This document shows, piece after piece, positions 8,524-15,828 of a stretch of DNA of 21,336 bases (the stretch's first letter is position 1; each line of letters starts with the position of its first letter). This DNA comes from Streptomyces sp. NRRL F-2664. GTDB lineage: Bacteria > Actinomycetota > Actinomycetes > Streptomycetales > Streptomycetaceae. Where the stretch lies: positions 1 through 21,336 of the forward strand of contig NZ_JOFX01000059.1 in assembly GCF_000719345.1 (NCBI RefSeq). Reading direction: 5' to 3'. Made by a program: the position numbers and the translations under genes. The notes under the pieces were generated by a model. It did not search any database. It saw nothing but the letters and a program-made list of their open reading frames with translations, and had not been told where the DNA came from.

Positions 8524-9009
8524 GTGAGCGGCAAGGGCGCACCCGAACTGAGCGTGAAGAACTGCGGAGACCTGCGCGTCGCCGTCATCGCGGCCCAGTG
8601 GCACGAGAAGGTCATGGACGGACTGGTCGACGGCGCCCTGCGGGCCCTGCACGAGCTGGGCATCGACGAGCCCACCCTGCTCCGCGTCCCCGGCAGCTTC
8701 GAGCTCCCGGTCGTGGCGAAGGTGCTGGCCGGGCGCGGCTACGACGCCATCGTCGCCCTCGGCGTCGTCATCCGCGGCGGCACCCCGCACTTCGACTACG
8801 TCTGCCAGGGCGTCACCCAGGGCCTGGTCCAGGTGTCCATCGACACCGGGGTGCCCGTCGGCTTCGGCGTCCTGACCTGCGACAACGACGAGCAGGCACT
8901 GGACCGCGCCGGGCTCGAAGGCTCGAACGAGGACAAGGGGCACGAAGCGGTCACCGCCGCCGTCGCCACCGCCATGACCCTGCGCACCGTCAGCGAACCC
9001 TGGCGGTAG
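8524..9009 (+). CDS. ribH: 6,7-dimethyl-8-ribityllumazine synthase
   Basis: A 161-aa lumazine synthase that condenses the pyrimidine from RibD with dihydroxybutanone phosphate from RibBA; family members assemble into pentamers or 60-mer shells. Diagnostic features are W26 in the ring-stacking region, RVPGSFELP (54-62), [16 protein letters not shown] (78-93, with the catalytic His at 89) and [17 protein letters not shown] (114-130). The start is a GTG preceded by GAGGAG (8511-8516). It is the last rib gene, and the following 64 bases contain two short hairpins before hisE. Confidence 0.96.
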   Translation: MSGKGAPELSVKNCGDLRVAVIAAQWHEKVMDGLVDGALRALHELGIDEPTLLRVPGSFELPVVAKVLAGRGYDAIVALGVVIRGGTPHFDYVCQGVTQGLVQVSIDTGVPVGFGVLTCDNDEQALDRAGLEGSNEDKGHEAVTAAVATAMTLRTVSEPWR

Positions 9010-9020
9010 GTCGTGTCCGA

Positions 9021-9049
9021 GGGGTGAACCCCGGCACCGGGACACCCGG
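9021..9049 (+). terminator. Short hairpins between ribH and hisE
   Basis: Two small stem-loops lie here: GGGGT/ACCCC with a 2-base loop (9021-9032) and CCGGG/CCCGG with a 3-base loop (9037-9049). They may weaken read-through from the rib genes into hisE, but they are short and could be incidental in such GC-rich DNA. Confidence 0.3.
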
Positions 9050-9073
9050 GTGAGCCCGTACTCTAAGGACATC

Positions 9074-9355
9074 ATGGCGAACAAACCCTCCAAGACCTTC
9101 GAAGAGCTCTTCACCGAGCTCCAGCACAAGGCCGCCGAAGGCGACCCCGGCACCTCCCGCACCGCCGAGCTCGTCCACAAGGGCGTCCATGCCATCGGCA
9201 AGAAGGTCGTCGAGGAGGCCGCCGAGGTCTGGATGGCCGCCGAGTACGAGGGCAAGGAAGCCGCCGCCGAGGAGATCTCCCAGCTGCTGTACCACGTCCA
9301 GGTGATGATGGTCGCGCGCGGGATCTCCCTCGACGACGTCTACGCGCACCTCTGA
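9074..9355 (+). CDS. hisE: Phosphoribosyl-ATP pyrophosphatase
   Basis: A 93-aa MazG-like enzyme that hydrolyses phosphoribosyl-ATP to phosphoribosyl-AMP in the second step of histidine synthesis. The core helices carry the metal-binding acidic pattern [14 protein letters not shown] (42-55) and [17 protein letters not shown] (63-79). It is a stand-alone HisE rather than a HisI-HisE fusion, as usual in actinobacteria. The ATG at 9074 has AAGGA (9065-9069) just upstream; the in-frame GTG at 9050 would add eight residues with a poorer site. It is followed by hisG after 67 bases, so the two act consecutively in the pathway. Confidence 0.95.
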   Translation: MANKPSKTFEELFTELQHKAAEGDPGTSRTAELVHKGVHAIGKKVVEEAAEVWMAAEYEGKEAAAEEISQLLYHVQVMMVARGISLDDVYAHL

Positions 9356-9422
9356 GTCCGGGCCCGCACCGCCCGCACGCCACCCCGTCAACCATGCACA
9401 CCACGCATCAAAAGGAAGCCCC

Positions 9423-10271
9423 ATGCTGCGCATCGCCGTCCCCAACAAGGGTTCACTCTCCGGACCGGCGTCGGCGATGCTCCATGAGGCCGGCTACCGG
9501 ATGCGCAAGGAGTCCAAGGAACTCGTGGTCGTCGACCCCGAGAACGAGGTGGAGTTCTTCTACCTCCGCCCCAAGGACATCGCGATCTACGTCTCCTCGG
9601 GCAAGCTCGACATCGGCATCACCGGCCGTGACCTGCTGCTCGACTCCGGCGCCAGCGCCGAGGAGATCCTCCCGCTGAACTTCGGCCGCTCCACCTTCCG
9701 CTACGCCACCACCCCCGGCACCGCGAAGGGCCCCCAGGACTTCAACGGGATGACGATCGCGACCTCGTACGAGGGAATCGTCGCCAAGCACCTCGCCGAC
9801 CAGGGCATCGACGCCTCCGTCGTGCACCTCGACGGCGCCGTCGAGACCGCCATCCAGCTCGGCGTCGCCGAGATCATCGCGGACGTCGTCGAGACCGGCA
9901 CCAGCCTGCGCAACGCCGGCCTGGAGGTCATCGGTGAGCCGATCCTCACCTCCGAGGCCGTCGTCATCCGCGGCAACGGCGCCGACGCCGACGACCCGCA
10001 GGTCCAGCAGTTCCTGCGCCGCCTGCAGGGCGTCCTCGTGGCCCGCAGCTACGTGATGATGGACTACGACTGCCGCGCCGAGCACCTGGAGCGCGCCGTC
10101 GCCCTCACCCCGGGCCTGGAGTCCCCGACGGTCTCCCCGCTGCACAACGAGGGCTGGGTCGCGGTCCGCGCCATGGTCCCCGCCAAGGAGGCCCAGCGCA
10201 TCATGGACGACCTGTACGAACTGGGCGCCCGCGCGATCCTCACCACCTCGATCCACGCCTGCCGCCTCTGA
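9423..10271 (+). CDS. hisG: ATP phosphoribosyltransferase, long form
   Basis: A 282-aa enzyme catalysing the committed step of histidine synthesis, transferring ribose-5-phosphate from PRPP to ATP. The catalytic part includes MLRIAVPNKGSL (1-12), DIGITGRDLL (63-72) and the PRPP loop ADVVETGTSL (153-162). The length and the C-terminal region (about 210-282, ending LTTSIHACRL) show the long hexameric form with its own ACT-like domain for histidine feedback, so no HisZ partner is needed. An AAAGGA motif lies about 8 bases before the ATG. It belongs with hisE; the remaining his genes are not in this window. Confidence 0.96.
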   Translation: MLRIAVPNKGSLSGPASAMLHEAGYRMRKESKELVVVDPENEVEFFYLRPKDIAIYVSSGKLDIGITGRDLLLDSGASAEEILPLNFGRSTFRYATTPGTAKGPQDFNGMTIATSYEGIVAKHLADQGIDASVVHLDGAVETAIQLGVAEIIADVVETGTSLRNAGLEVIGEPILTSEAVVIRGNGADADDPQVQQFLRRLQGVLVARSYVMMDYDCRAEHLERAVALTPGLESPTVSPLHNEGWVAVRAMVPAKEAQRIMDDLYELGARAILTTSIHACRL

Positions 10272-10324
10272 CGCGAGGCGCACGCCGCCCCTCGCCCGAA
10301 CGCCACACCCGAAGGCACCGCACC

Positions 10325-10789
10325 ATGGCCGAGTCCGCCGCCCCGCCCGCACCGCCCACCCTGCCGGTCACCTTCCGGCCGACCCGCACCCGGGTCGTCC
10401 TGCTGGGCGTCGGGCTCGCCATGTTCGTCACCATCACGGCCATCGCCGTGATGCTGGAGAACCTCAGCCCCGGCGAGCGGATCAGCTTCGTCTTCACCGC
10501 CGCCCTGCTGAGCTCTGTACTCGTCCTGCTCAGCCGCCCCAAGGTGGTCGCGGACGAGGACGGCGTCACCGTCGTCAACCTCACCAACACCCGCCGTCTG
10601 GCGTGGGCGGAGATCCTCCGGGTCAACCTCCGCCCGGGCGACCCCTGGGTCTTCCTGGACCTCAGCGACGGCACCAGCCTGCCCGTGCTCGGCATCCAGC
10701 CGGGCGTGGCCAAGCAGCAGGCCATCAGCGACGCGCGCGCCCTGCGCGCCCTCGCCGAGACCCGCGGAACCGGCGCCGACGACCACTGA
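10325..10789 (+). CDS. Small PH-domain membrane protein
   Basis: A 154-aa protein with a Pro-rich N-terminus, two hydrophobic segments (about 24-43 and 54-70) forming a hairpin in the membrane, and a cytoplasmic C-terminal domain. That domain (VVADEDGVTVVNLTNTRRLAWAEILRV, with the core near 74-100) has the pattern of the bacterial PH (bPH) domains found in many actinobacterial two-TM proteins. The biochemical role is unknown. It follows hisG by 53 bases in the same orientation and may be co-transcribed with it. The order hisE-hisG-PH protein looks conserved from memory, but I cannot link it functionally to histidine synthesis. Confidence 0.8.
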   Translation: MAESAAPPAPPTLPVTFRPTRTRVVLLGVGLAMFVTITAIAVMLENLSPGERISFVFTAALLSSVLVLLSRPKVVADEDGVTVVNLTNTRRLAWAEILRVNLRPGDPWVFLDLSDGTSLPVLGIQPGVAKQQAISDARALRALAETRGTGADDH

Positions 10790-10817
10790 CCCCGCCGACC
10801 CTCGTGGCCGCGTACCG

Positions 10818-10845
10818 TTGCGGCCGCGATCTCAATGACTACCCT
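10818..10845 (+). promoter_or_regulatory. Candidate promoter for the CNNM gene pair
   Basis: TTGCGG (10818-10823) is separated by 16 bases from TACCCT (10840-10845), which fits a vegetative promoter reasonably well. It would start transcription near 10852, inside the 10846-10877 hairpin sequence and downstream of the possible upstream ORF start at 10835. Promoter and upstream ORF are therefore alternative readings unless transcription comes from farther upstream. Confidence 0.35.
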
Positions 10846-10924
10846 GGTGGCGGGGCGCAGCCGTGCGCCCTCCCACCGGCCCCGGGACCCCGAGGCCCGC
10901 GGGCACCTGCAACTCGAGGAGTGA
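10835..10924 (+). CDS. Possible 29-codon leader ORF before the CNNM pair
   Basis: An ATG-initiated frame of 29 codons ends in TGA 65 bases before the first CNNM gene. Its product is Arg/Pro-rich in the middle (RAPSHRPRDPEARG) and ends LQLEE. There is no clear Shine-Dalgarno upstream. The 14-pair hairpin lies inside the frame, so a translating ribosome would melt it. Leader peptides rich in Pro and acidic residues sense low magnesium in other bacteria, but this one is only a candidate and could be chance. Confidence 0.25.
   Translation: MTTLVAGRSRAPSHRPRDPEARGHLQLEE
10846..10877 (+). promoter_or_regulatory. Long hairpin in the CNNM leader
   Basis: GGTGGCGGGGCGCA (10846-10859) folds onto TGCGCCCTCCCACC (10864-10877) around a GCCG loop, with one mismatch and one G-U pair in 14 positions. 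It is 112 bases before the start codon. It could be a regulatory element of the leader or an attenuator of read-through from hisG. Confidence 0.55.
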
Positions 10925-10962
10925 CTCCCTCCAGCAATGGACGGATCGTCCGGTAATACCCG

Positions 10963-10987
10963 CGCCGCCCTCCCCACGGAGGCGGCG
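10963..10987 (+). promoter_or_regulatory. Hairpin burying the Shine-Dalgarno of the first CNNM gene
   Basis: CGCCGCC (10963-10969) pairs with GGCGGCG (10981-10987), and TCC (10971-10973) pairs with GGA (10978-10980), with C10970 bulged and a CCAC loop. The only Shine-Dalgarno of the ATG at 10990, GGAGG (10978-10982), is fully inside the stem. A second anti-SD copy, CCTCC, lies at 10928-10932. This arrangement suggests translational control; the ligand or trigger is unknown. Confidence 0.5.
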
Positions 10988-10989
10988 GC

Positions 10990-12423
10990 ATGACCACCCC
11001 GCTACTCCTGCTCGCGGCGGCGTTCGCCCTGATCCTCGCCAACGGATTCTTCGTGGCGGCCGAGTTCGGCCTCGTCACGGTGGAACGCCCCGAGGCGGAG
11101 CGCGCCGCAGCCGACGGGGACCGCCGTGCCCGCACGGTCGTCAAGGCCCTGCGGGAGCTGTCCTTCCAGCTCTCCGGCACCCAGCTCGGCATCACCCTCA
11201 CCTCCCTCGTGGTCGGCATGCTCGCCGAGCCCGCCCTCGCCGCACTGCTGGCCGGGCCGCTCACCGCGACCGGCCTGCCGAAGGGGGCCGCCTCCGGCGT
11301 CGCCGTCGTCATCGGCATGCTGCTCGCCTCCGCCGTCCAGATGGTCGTCGGCGAGCTCGTCCCGAAGAACTGGGCGGTCTCCCGGCCCCTCCAGGTGGCC
11401 CGCTTCGTCGCCGGCCCGCAGCACGCCTTCTCGCGCGTCCTCCGCCCCGTCATCGCCGGTCTCAACGCCGTCGCCAACCGGCTCGTACGGGCCCTCGGCG
11501 TCGAACCCACCGAGGAGATGGACTCCGCCCGCACCCCGGGCGAACTCCTCTCGCTGGTCCGCCATTCGGCCCAGGCCGGCGCCCTCGAACAGGACACCGC
11601 CGACCTCTTCGTACGGACCCTGTCGCTGGGCGGGCTCACGGCCCAGCACGTCATGACGCCCCGGGTGAAGGTCAGCGCCCTCCAGCACACCGCCACCGCG
11701 GCCGACGTGCTCAACCTGACCCGCGCCACCGGCCTGTCCCGCTTCCCGGTCTACCGCGAACGCATCGACGAGATCACCGGCGTCGTCCACCTCAAGGACG
11801 CCCTCGCCGTCGCCGAGTCCGAGCGCGACCGCGTCAGCGTGGGCCGGATCTGCGTCCCCCCGCTGCTGGTGCCCGGCTCCCTGCCGGTGCAGCCGCTGCT
11901 GGAGCGGCTGCGCAGCGAACAGCCGATGGCCGTGGTCGTCGACGAGTACGGCGGCACCGCCGGCGTCGTCACCCTGGAGGACATCGTGGAGGAACTCGTC
12001 GGGGAGGTCCGCGACGAGCACGACCTCGCCGAGGACGAGACCCCCGAACTCGCCGCCGTCACGGCCGAGGACGGCCGCCCCTCCTGGGAGGCGGACGGCA
12101 GCTGCCGCGTGCACACCCTGCGCCGCATAGGCCTGGACGTGCCCGAAGGCCCCTACGAGACCGTGGCCGGCCTCGTCGCCGACCTGCTCGGCCGGATCCC
12201 CGCCCCCGGGGACCGCGCGGACCTGCCCGGCTGGAAGCTGTCCGTCCGCCGGGTGGGCCGCAACCGGGCCGAACGCGTCCGGCTGGTCCGGCTCGCGGCC
12301 GTACCCGCCGCCGCCCCGCACCGGCCGGCCGCGGTCCCCGCCGGCGCCCCCGCGCCCGGCACCGGCCGCCGCGGCGAGGCCGCGGCCCCGCAGCGGGCCG
12401 AACTGGAAGGCGCCGCCCGGTGA
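10990..12423 (+). CDS. CNNM/CorC-HlyC family membrane protein with DUF21, CBS pair and CorC_HlyC domain
   Basis: A 477-aa membrane protein of the family often labelled hemolysin C or CorC, whose members are implicated in magnesium and divalent-cation efflux or homeostasis. The CNNM (DUF21) transmembrane domain covers about 1-200, with ANGFFVAAEFGLVTV (17-31), SGTQLGITLTSLVVG (62-76) and GELVPKNWA (121-129). A CBS pair follows at about 220-340 (VMTPR at 221-225; DEYGGTAGVVTLEDIVEELV at 318-337). The C-terminal CorC_HlyC domain covers about 355-437 (DGSCRVHTLRRIGLDVP). After 437 comes an Ala/Pro-rich tail of about 40 residues. It overlaps the next, paralogous gene by GTGA, so the two are probably made together and may form a heteromer. 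Confidence 0.93.
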   Translation: MTTPLLLLAAAFALILANGFFVAAEFGLVTVERPEAERAAADGDRRARTVVKALRELSFQLSGTQLGITLTSLVVGMLAEPALAALLAGPLTATGLPKGAASGVAVVIGMLLASAVQMVVGELVPKNWAVSRPLQVARFVAGPQHAFSRVLRPVIAGLNAVANRLVRALGVEPTEEMDSARTPGELLSLVRHSAQAGALEQDTADLFVRTLSLGGLTAQHVMTPRVKVSALQHTATAADVLNLTRATGLSRFPVYRERIDEITGVVHLKDALAVAESERDRVSVGRICVPPLLVPGSLPVQPLLERLRSEQPMAVVVDEYGGTAGVVTLEDIVEELVGEVRDEHDLAEDETPELAAVTAEDGRPSWEADGSCRVHTLRRIGLDVPEGPYETVAGLVADLLGRIPAPGDRADLPGWKLSVRRVGRNRAERVRLVRLAAVPAAAPHRPAAVPAGAPAPGTGRRGEAAAPQRAELEGAAR

Positions 12424-13463
12424 ACGTGCTCCAGCTCGTCTTCGCCCTGCTCCTCGTCCTCGCCAACGGCTTCTTCGTCGGCGCCGAGTTCGCCCTCGTC
12501 TCCGTACGCCGCAGTCAGATCGAACCCCTCGCGGCCGAGTCCAAGAGGGCCCGCCAGGTCCTCCACGGCCTGGAGAACCTGCCCCGCATGATGGCGGCCG
12601 CGCAGTTCGGCATCACCGTCTGCTCGCTCACCCTCGGCGCGGTCGCCGAACCGACCGTGGCCCGGCTGCTGGAGCCCGTCTTCCACGCCGTCCACGTCCC
12701 GGCGGGCCTCATCCACCCCCTCGGCTATGCCCTCGCGCTCGCCGCGGTGGTCTTCCTGCACCTGGTCATCGGCGAGATGGTCCCCAAGAACCTCGCCATG
12801 GCCGCTCCCGAGAAGACCGCCCTGTGGTTCAGCCCCGGCCTGGTCGCCTTCGCCCGCGTCTGCGGGCCGGTCACCACCGCCCTCGGCGCCTGCGCCAAGC
12901 TCGTCCTGAAACTCTTCAAGGTGGAGCCCAAGGACGAGGTGGAGGCCGCCTACACCCCCACCCAGCTGGGCCGGCTCCTCAAGGACTCCCGGCAGGCCGG
13001 GCTCCTGGAACCGGTCGAGCAGGAGCGGCTGGAGGACGCACTGGAACTGGGCAGCCGCCCCGTCTCCGACGTCCTCCTCGACCGGGACCGCCTGGTCACC
13101 GTCGGCCCCGACGTCACCCCGCGCCAGATCGAACAGCTGACCGTCCGCACCGGCTACTCCCGGTTCCCCGTCCGGTCCGCCGGCGGCGCCTTCATGGGCT
13201 ACCTCCACGTCAAGGACGTACTGGACCTGGAGGATCGGGAACGGGCCGTGCCCCAGCGGGTATGGCGCCGCATGACCACCCTGTGCGCCACCGTCCCGCT
13301 GGACGACGCCCTCGGCGTCATGCGCCGGGACGCCACCCATCTGGCGCAGGTCGCCGACCCGAGCGGCCGCGTCCTCGGCCTGGTCGCCCTGGAGGACGTC
13401 CTGGAAATGCTCGTCGGCGAAGTCCGCGACCCGGCCCACCGGGTCCCGGCCGGCCGTACGTAG
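12420..13463 (+). CDS. CNNM-family membrane protein lacking the CorC_HlyC domain
   Basis: A 347-aa paralogue of the preceding protein. The DUF21 membrane domain spans about 1-190 (ANGFFVGAEFALVSVRRSQI at 15-34; AQFGITVCSLTLGAVAEPTV; VIGEMVPKNLAMAAPEKTA near 116-134). A CBS pair spans about 212-336 (YSRFPV, GYLHVKDVLDLED, GLVALEDVLEMLVGEV). The protein ends shortly after the second CBS and has no CorC_HlyC domain. The first CBS also lacks the usual VMTPR signature (SDVLLDRDRL at 216-225). The GTG start overlaps the stop of the upstream gene. The same long/short pairing occurs in mycobacteria (Rv1842c/Rv1841c, from memory). It is followed immediately by a bidirectional terminator. Confidence 0.92.
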   Translation: MNVLQLVFALLLVLANGFFVGAEFALVSVRRSQIEPLAAESKRARQVLHGLENLPRMMAAAQFGITVCSLTLGAVAEPTVARLLEPVFHAVHVPAGLIHPLGYALALAAVVFLHLVIGEMVPKNLAMAAPEKTALWFSPGLVAFARVCGPVTTALGACAKLVLKLFKVEPKDEVEAAYTPTQLGRLLKDSRQAGLLEPVEQERLEDALELGSRPVSDVLLDRDRLVTVGPDVTPRQIEQLTVRTGYSRFPVRSAGGAFMGYLHVKDVLDLEDRERAVPQRVWRRMTTLCATVPLDDALGVMRRDATHLAQVADPSGRVLGLVALEDVLEMLVGEVRDPAHRVPAGRT

Positions 13464-13473
13464 CCGGCCGGGG

Positions 13474-13502
13474 CCGGACCTGCCGCCCGGCGGCAGGTCC
13501 GG
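13474..13502. terminator. Bidirectional terminator between convergent genes
   Basis: A perfect 13-bp stem, CCGGACCTGCCGC (13474-13486) with GCGGCAGGTCCGG (13490-13502), has a 3-base loop. It lies between the CNNM pair (plus strand) and the AAA+ ATPase gene (minus strand), 11 and 12 bases from their stop codons, so it can serve both. Confidence 0.9.
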
Positions 13503-13514
13503 GCCCCGCCGGGG

Positions 13515-15440
13515 TCACAGGGACGGGTCCGGCCGTTCCTGCGGCCCGCGGCCCGACAGGACCTCCCCGTAGGCCTGCATCAGGTCCGGCAGCCGCAGCG
13601 TGGCCAGATCGTCCCGGGACGGCTCGCCCGCGAAGCCCGCCAGCCGCAGGTCCCGGTACGCACAGCTCTTCTCGTACAGGGTGCGCAGGAAACGGCCGTT
13701 GCCGAGCTCGTCGATCCAGCCCTGCTCCACCACGTGCCCGCTGATGCTGCGCAGTTCCTCCAGGGCCTCCTCGTCCCAGTGGTCCCCGTTGGCGTCCGCC
13801 AGCACCCCGCCGATCGCGGTCAGCTCCGCAGGCCGGTAACTGGGGAAGTCCACCCGCGTGGTGAACCGGGACGAAAGCCCCGGATTGGCCGCCAGCAGCC
13901 GGTCCATGCCCGCCGGATAGCCCGCCAGGATCACCACCAGGTGGTCCCGGTTGTCCTCCGCCCGCTTCAGCAGCACCTGCAGCGCCTCGTCGCCGTACGC
14001 GTCGCCCTTGCTGTAGCCCGTGTTCGACAGCGAGTACGCCTCGTCCACGAACAGCACCCCGCCGATCGCCGAATCGATCAGCTCGTTGGCCTTCACCGCC
14101 GTCTGTCCGAGGAACTCGCCCACCAGGTCCGCCCGCTGGGCCTCCACCAGATGGTCCCCGCCGAGCAGCCCCAGAGCGTAGAAGACCCGGCCCAGGATCC
14201 GGGCCACCGTCGTCTTCCCGGTGCCCGAGGGGCCGGAGAACACGAAATGCCGCTTCGGCGGCTGCACCGGCAGCCCCTGACCGGCCCGCAGCCGCGCCAT
14301 GTGCAGCTGCGCGGAGAGCGCCTTCACCTGCCGCTTGACCGGCTCCAGGCCCACCATCCGCTCCAGCTCCGCCAGCGCCTGCGCCAGCGCGGCCGGATCG
14401 GACGGCCCCGTCGGCAGCCCGCTCGCCGAGCCCTGCGCGGGGACCGGAACCTTGCGCCGTACGCCCTCCATCCGGCCCGGCGGGGGCGCGGCCAGCGGGT
14501 CCGACCCCGCCTGGCCGTCCGGGGCGACGTCCTGGACGGGTCCCCCGCCCGGCGGGCCGCCCCCCAGAGCGACCGCGGCGAAGTCCCCTCCTACCGGGGA
14601 CGGGCCGTGCGCGGCGTAACCGCCGTATCCGGAGTACCCCGCCAGGCCCGCCAGATCCGCCATGCCGTCGGTGTCGTCGCCGTCCTCGATGGCCGTCAAC
14701 CGGGCCGCGGTGTCCATGAAGGAGGGGTCCACCCGGTGCACCGCCCGGTACAGCGGCAGCGCCGCCGCGCTGCGCCCCGTCCCCTCGTGCGCCCGCGCCA
14801 GCCAGTACCGCAGCTCCTTGCGCTGCGGCTGCTCGCTGCGGCAGCGCATCAGCGCCGCCGACAGCATCGGCTCCGCCTGCCCGTACATCTCCAGCCGGAC
14901 CCGGGCCATCCCGCCGAACAGCCCCGCCTCGATCCCGAGCAGCGGATCGTTCACCAGGGGCTCGGTGTGCCGGACCAACTGCTCCCAGTCCTTGACCAGA
15001 TAGGCCCGGCAGGCGTGCAGGAACCGCACCTGCGGATCGGTGTCCACCGGCGGCAGCGCGGCGAGCGCCTGGTCCAGTTCGGGCACGTGGCGGCCGTCCA
15101 GCCAGTGCGAGGCGTGGGCGAGCAGCAGGTCGCGGCGGTTCTCCAGCACCGGCTGGACCCACCAGCCCAGCCAGTACCAGGAGTTCAGCGTCCTGCGGTG
15201 ACGGCTGCGCTGCTCGCCGAAGCGGTCCCGGTGCGCGTACATCCGTAAGAGGGCGTTGCCCGTGTCGACCCGGAGCGCGTGCAGGCCCAGCCACGCGTCG
15301 GCCATCGAGGGGTCCAGCCGTACGGCCGTCCGGAACTCCTCCTCGGCCTGCGGGTAGGCGCCCATGGTGCAGGCGTCCACCCCTCGCAGCCAGGCGAGTT
15401 CGGCCGGGGCGTGCATGCTGCCCGGCGTGCCGAAATCCAT
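13515..15440 (-). CDS. TPR plus AAA+ ATPase of the CbbX/EccA type
   Basis: A 641-aa cytoplasmic protein. Residues about 15-250 are helical and TPR-like (AELAWLRGVDACTMGAYPQAEEEFRTAV, a repeat near 130-245). A low-complexity Gly/Pro-rich linker follows (about 255-345). The AAA+ domain (about 350-625) has Walker A GPSGTGKT (403-410), Walker B GVLFVDEA (461-468), LAGYPAGMD (506-513) and the SRF arginine-finger region (524-526). This architecture matches EccA of type VII secretion and rubisco-activase-like CbbX proteins, but no ESX genes are adjacent, so substrate and partner are unknown. The ATG at 15440 has GGGGGA nearby; an upstream TTG in frame is less likely. Leu65 is encoded by TTA (15246-15248), implying dependence on the bldA tRNA. 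This is the only TTA codon I found in the window. Confidence 0.92.
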   Translation of the reverse strand: MDFGTPGSMHAPAELAWLRGVDACTMGAYPQAEEEFRTAVRLDPSMADAWLGLHALRVDTGNALLRMYAHRDRFGEQRSRHRRTLNSWYWLGWWVQPVLENRRDLLLAHASHWLDGRHVPELDQALAALPPVDTDPQVRFLHACRAYLVKDWEQLVRHTEPLVNDPLLGIEAGLFGGMARVRLEMYGQAEPMLSAALMRCRSEQPQRKELRYWLARAHEGTGRSAAALPLYRAVHRVDPSFMDTAARLTAIEDGDDTDGMADLAGLAGYSGYGGYAAHGPSPVGGDFAAVALGGGPPGGGPVQDVAPDGQAGSDPLAAPPPGRMEGVRRKVPVPAQGSASGLPTGPSDPAALAQALAELERMVGLEPVKRQVKALSAQLHMARLRAGQGLPVQPPKRHFVFSGPSGTGKTTVARILGRVFYALGLLGGDHLVEAQRADLVGEFLGQTAVKANELIDSAIGGVLFVDEAYSLSNTGYSKGDAYGDEALQVLLKRAEDNRDHLVVILAGYPAGMDRLLAANPGLSSRFTTRVDFPSYRPAELTAIGGVLADANGDHWDEEALEELRSISGHVVEQGWIDELGNGRFLRTLYEKSCAYRDLRLAGFAGEPSRDDLATLRLPDLMQAYGEVLSGRGPQERPDPSL

Positions 15441-15682
15441 CACGTCCCCCACAAGCCTGCCCGTGGTGCGCGGCAACCCCCGCTTCGAGCGCGCGAGTTG
15501 TCCGGTGCCCCCGCCTGGCGTCGCTGAAATCAGGGCTGCATCGTACCTGCGCTTTCGTCCCTTACGTAGGGTGCGGCGGGCCCGGTTCGGGCGGACATCC
15601 CCGGCACCCGCGGTGACACAGGGTGAACGTGCGGGGGGTGCGCGGCCCGCGCTGCACCCCCGCGGAGGGGGTCCCGGGCAGA
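15441..15682 (-). promoter_or_regulatory. Upstream region of the AAA+ ATPase gene
   Basis: No convincing gene is present. On the minus strand a TACGAT -10-like box lies at 15545-15540, predicting a start near 15533 and a leader of about 90 nt. A near-palindrome CCCTTACGTAGGG lies upstream at 15569-15581, close to where a -35 box or activator site would be. No TTGAC-like -35 box is visible, which fits an alternative sigma factor or an activated promoter. Confidence 0.35.
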
Positions 15683-15722
15683 ACGAAGCCCCCGATCACG
15701 GGGGAACAATCGGGGGCTTCGT
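15683..15722 (-). terminator. Strong terminator downstream of the uridine-kinase-like gene
   Basis: A perfect 14-bp stem, ACGAAGCCCCCGAT (15683-15696) with ATCGGGGGCTTCGT (15709-15722), closes a 12-base loop. It lies about 107 bases past the stop codon of the minus-strand gene at 15829 and insulates the AAA+ ATPase promoter from it. Confidence 0.82.
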
Positions 15723-15828
15723 GTGCGCGGTGGCCGGTGAGGGCCCCGCATGGGAAACGTAAGGCCGCCGCGGGCTCCGGGTCAAGCAGGTCGGTGGGAG
15801 GGCGGGCGGAGCGGGATTCCGGCACCGT

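Noticed and set aside
9050..9073. Earlier GTG start for hisE
   Set aside because: The ATG at 9074 has AAGGA just upstream and gives the usual HisE N-terminus.
15530..15825. Short minus-strand frames in the spacer around the strong hairpin
   Set aside because: They contain a terminator stem, have no ribosome-binding sites and look like random Arg/Pro-rich translation.
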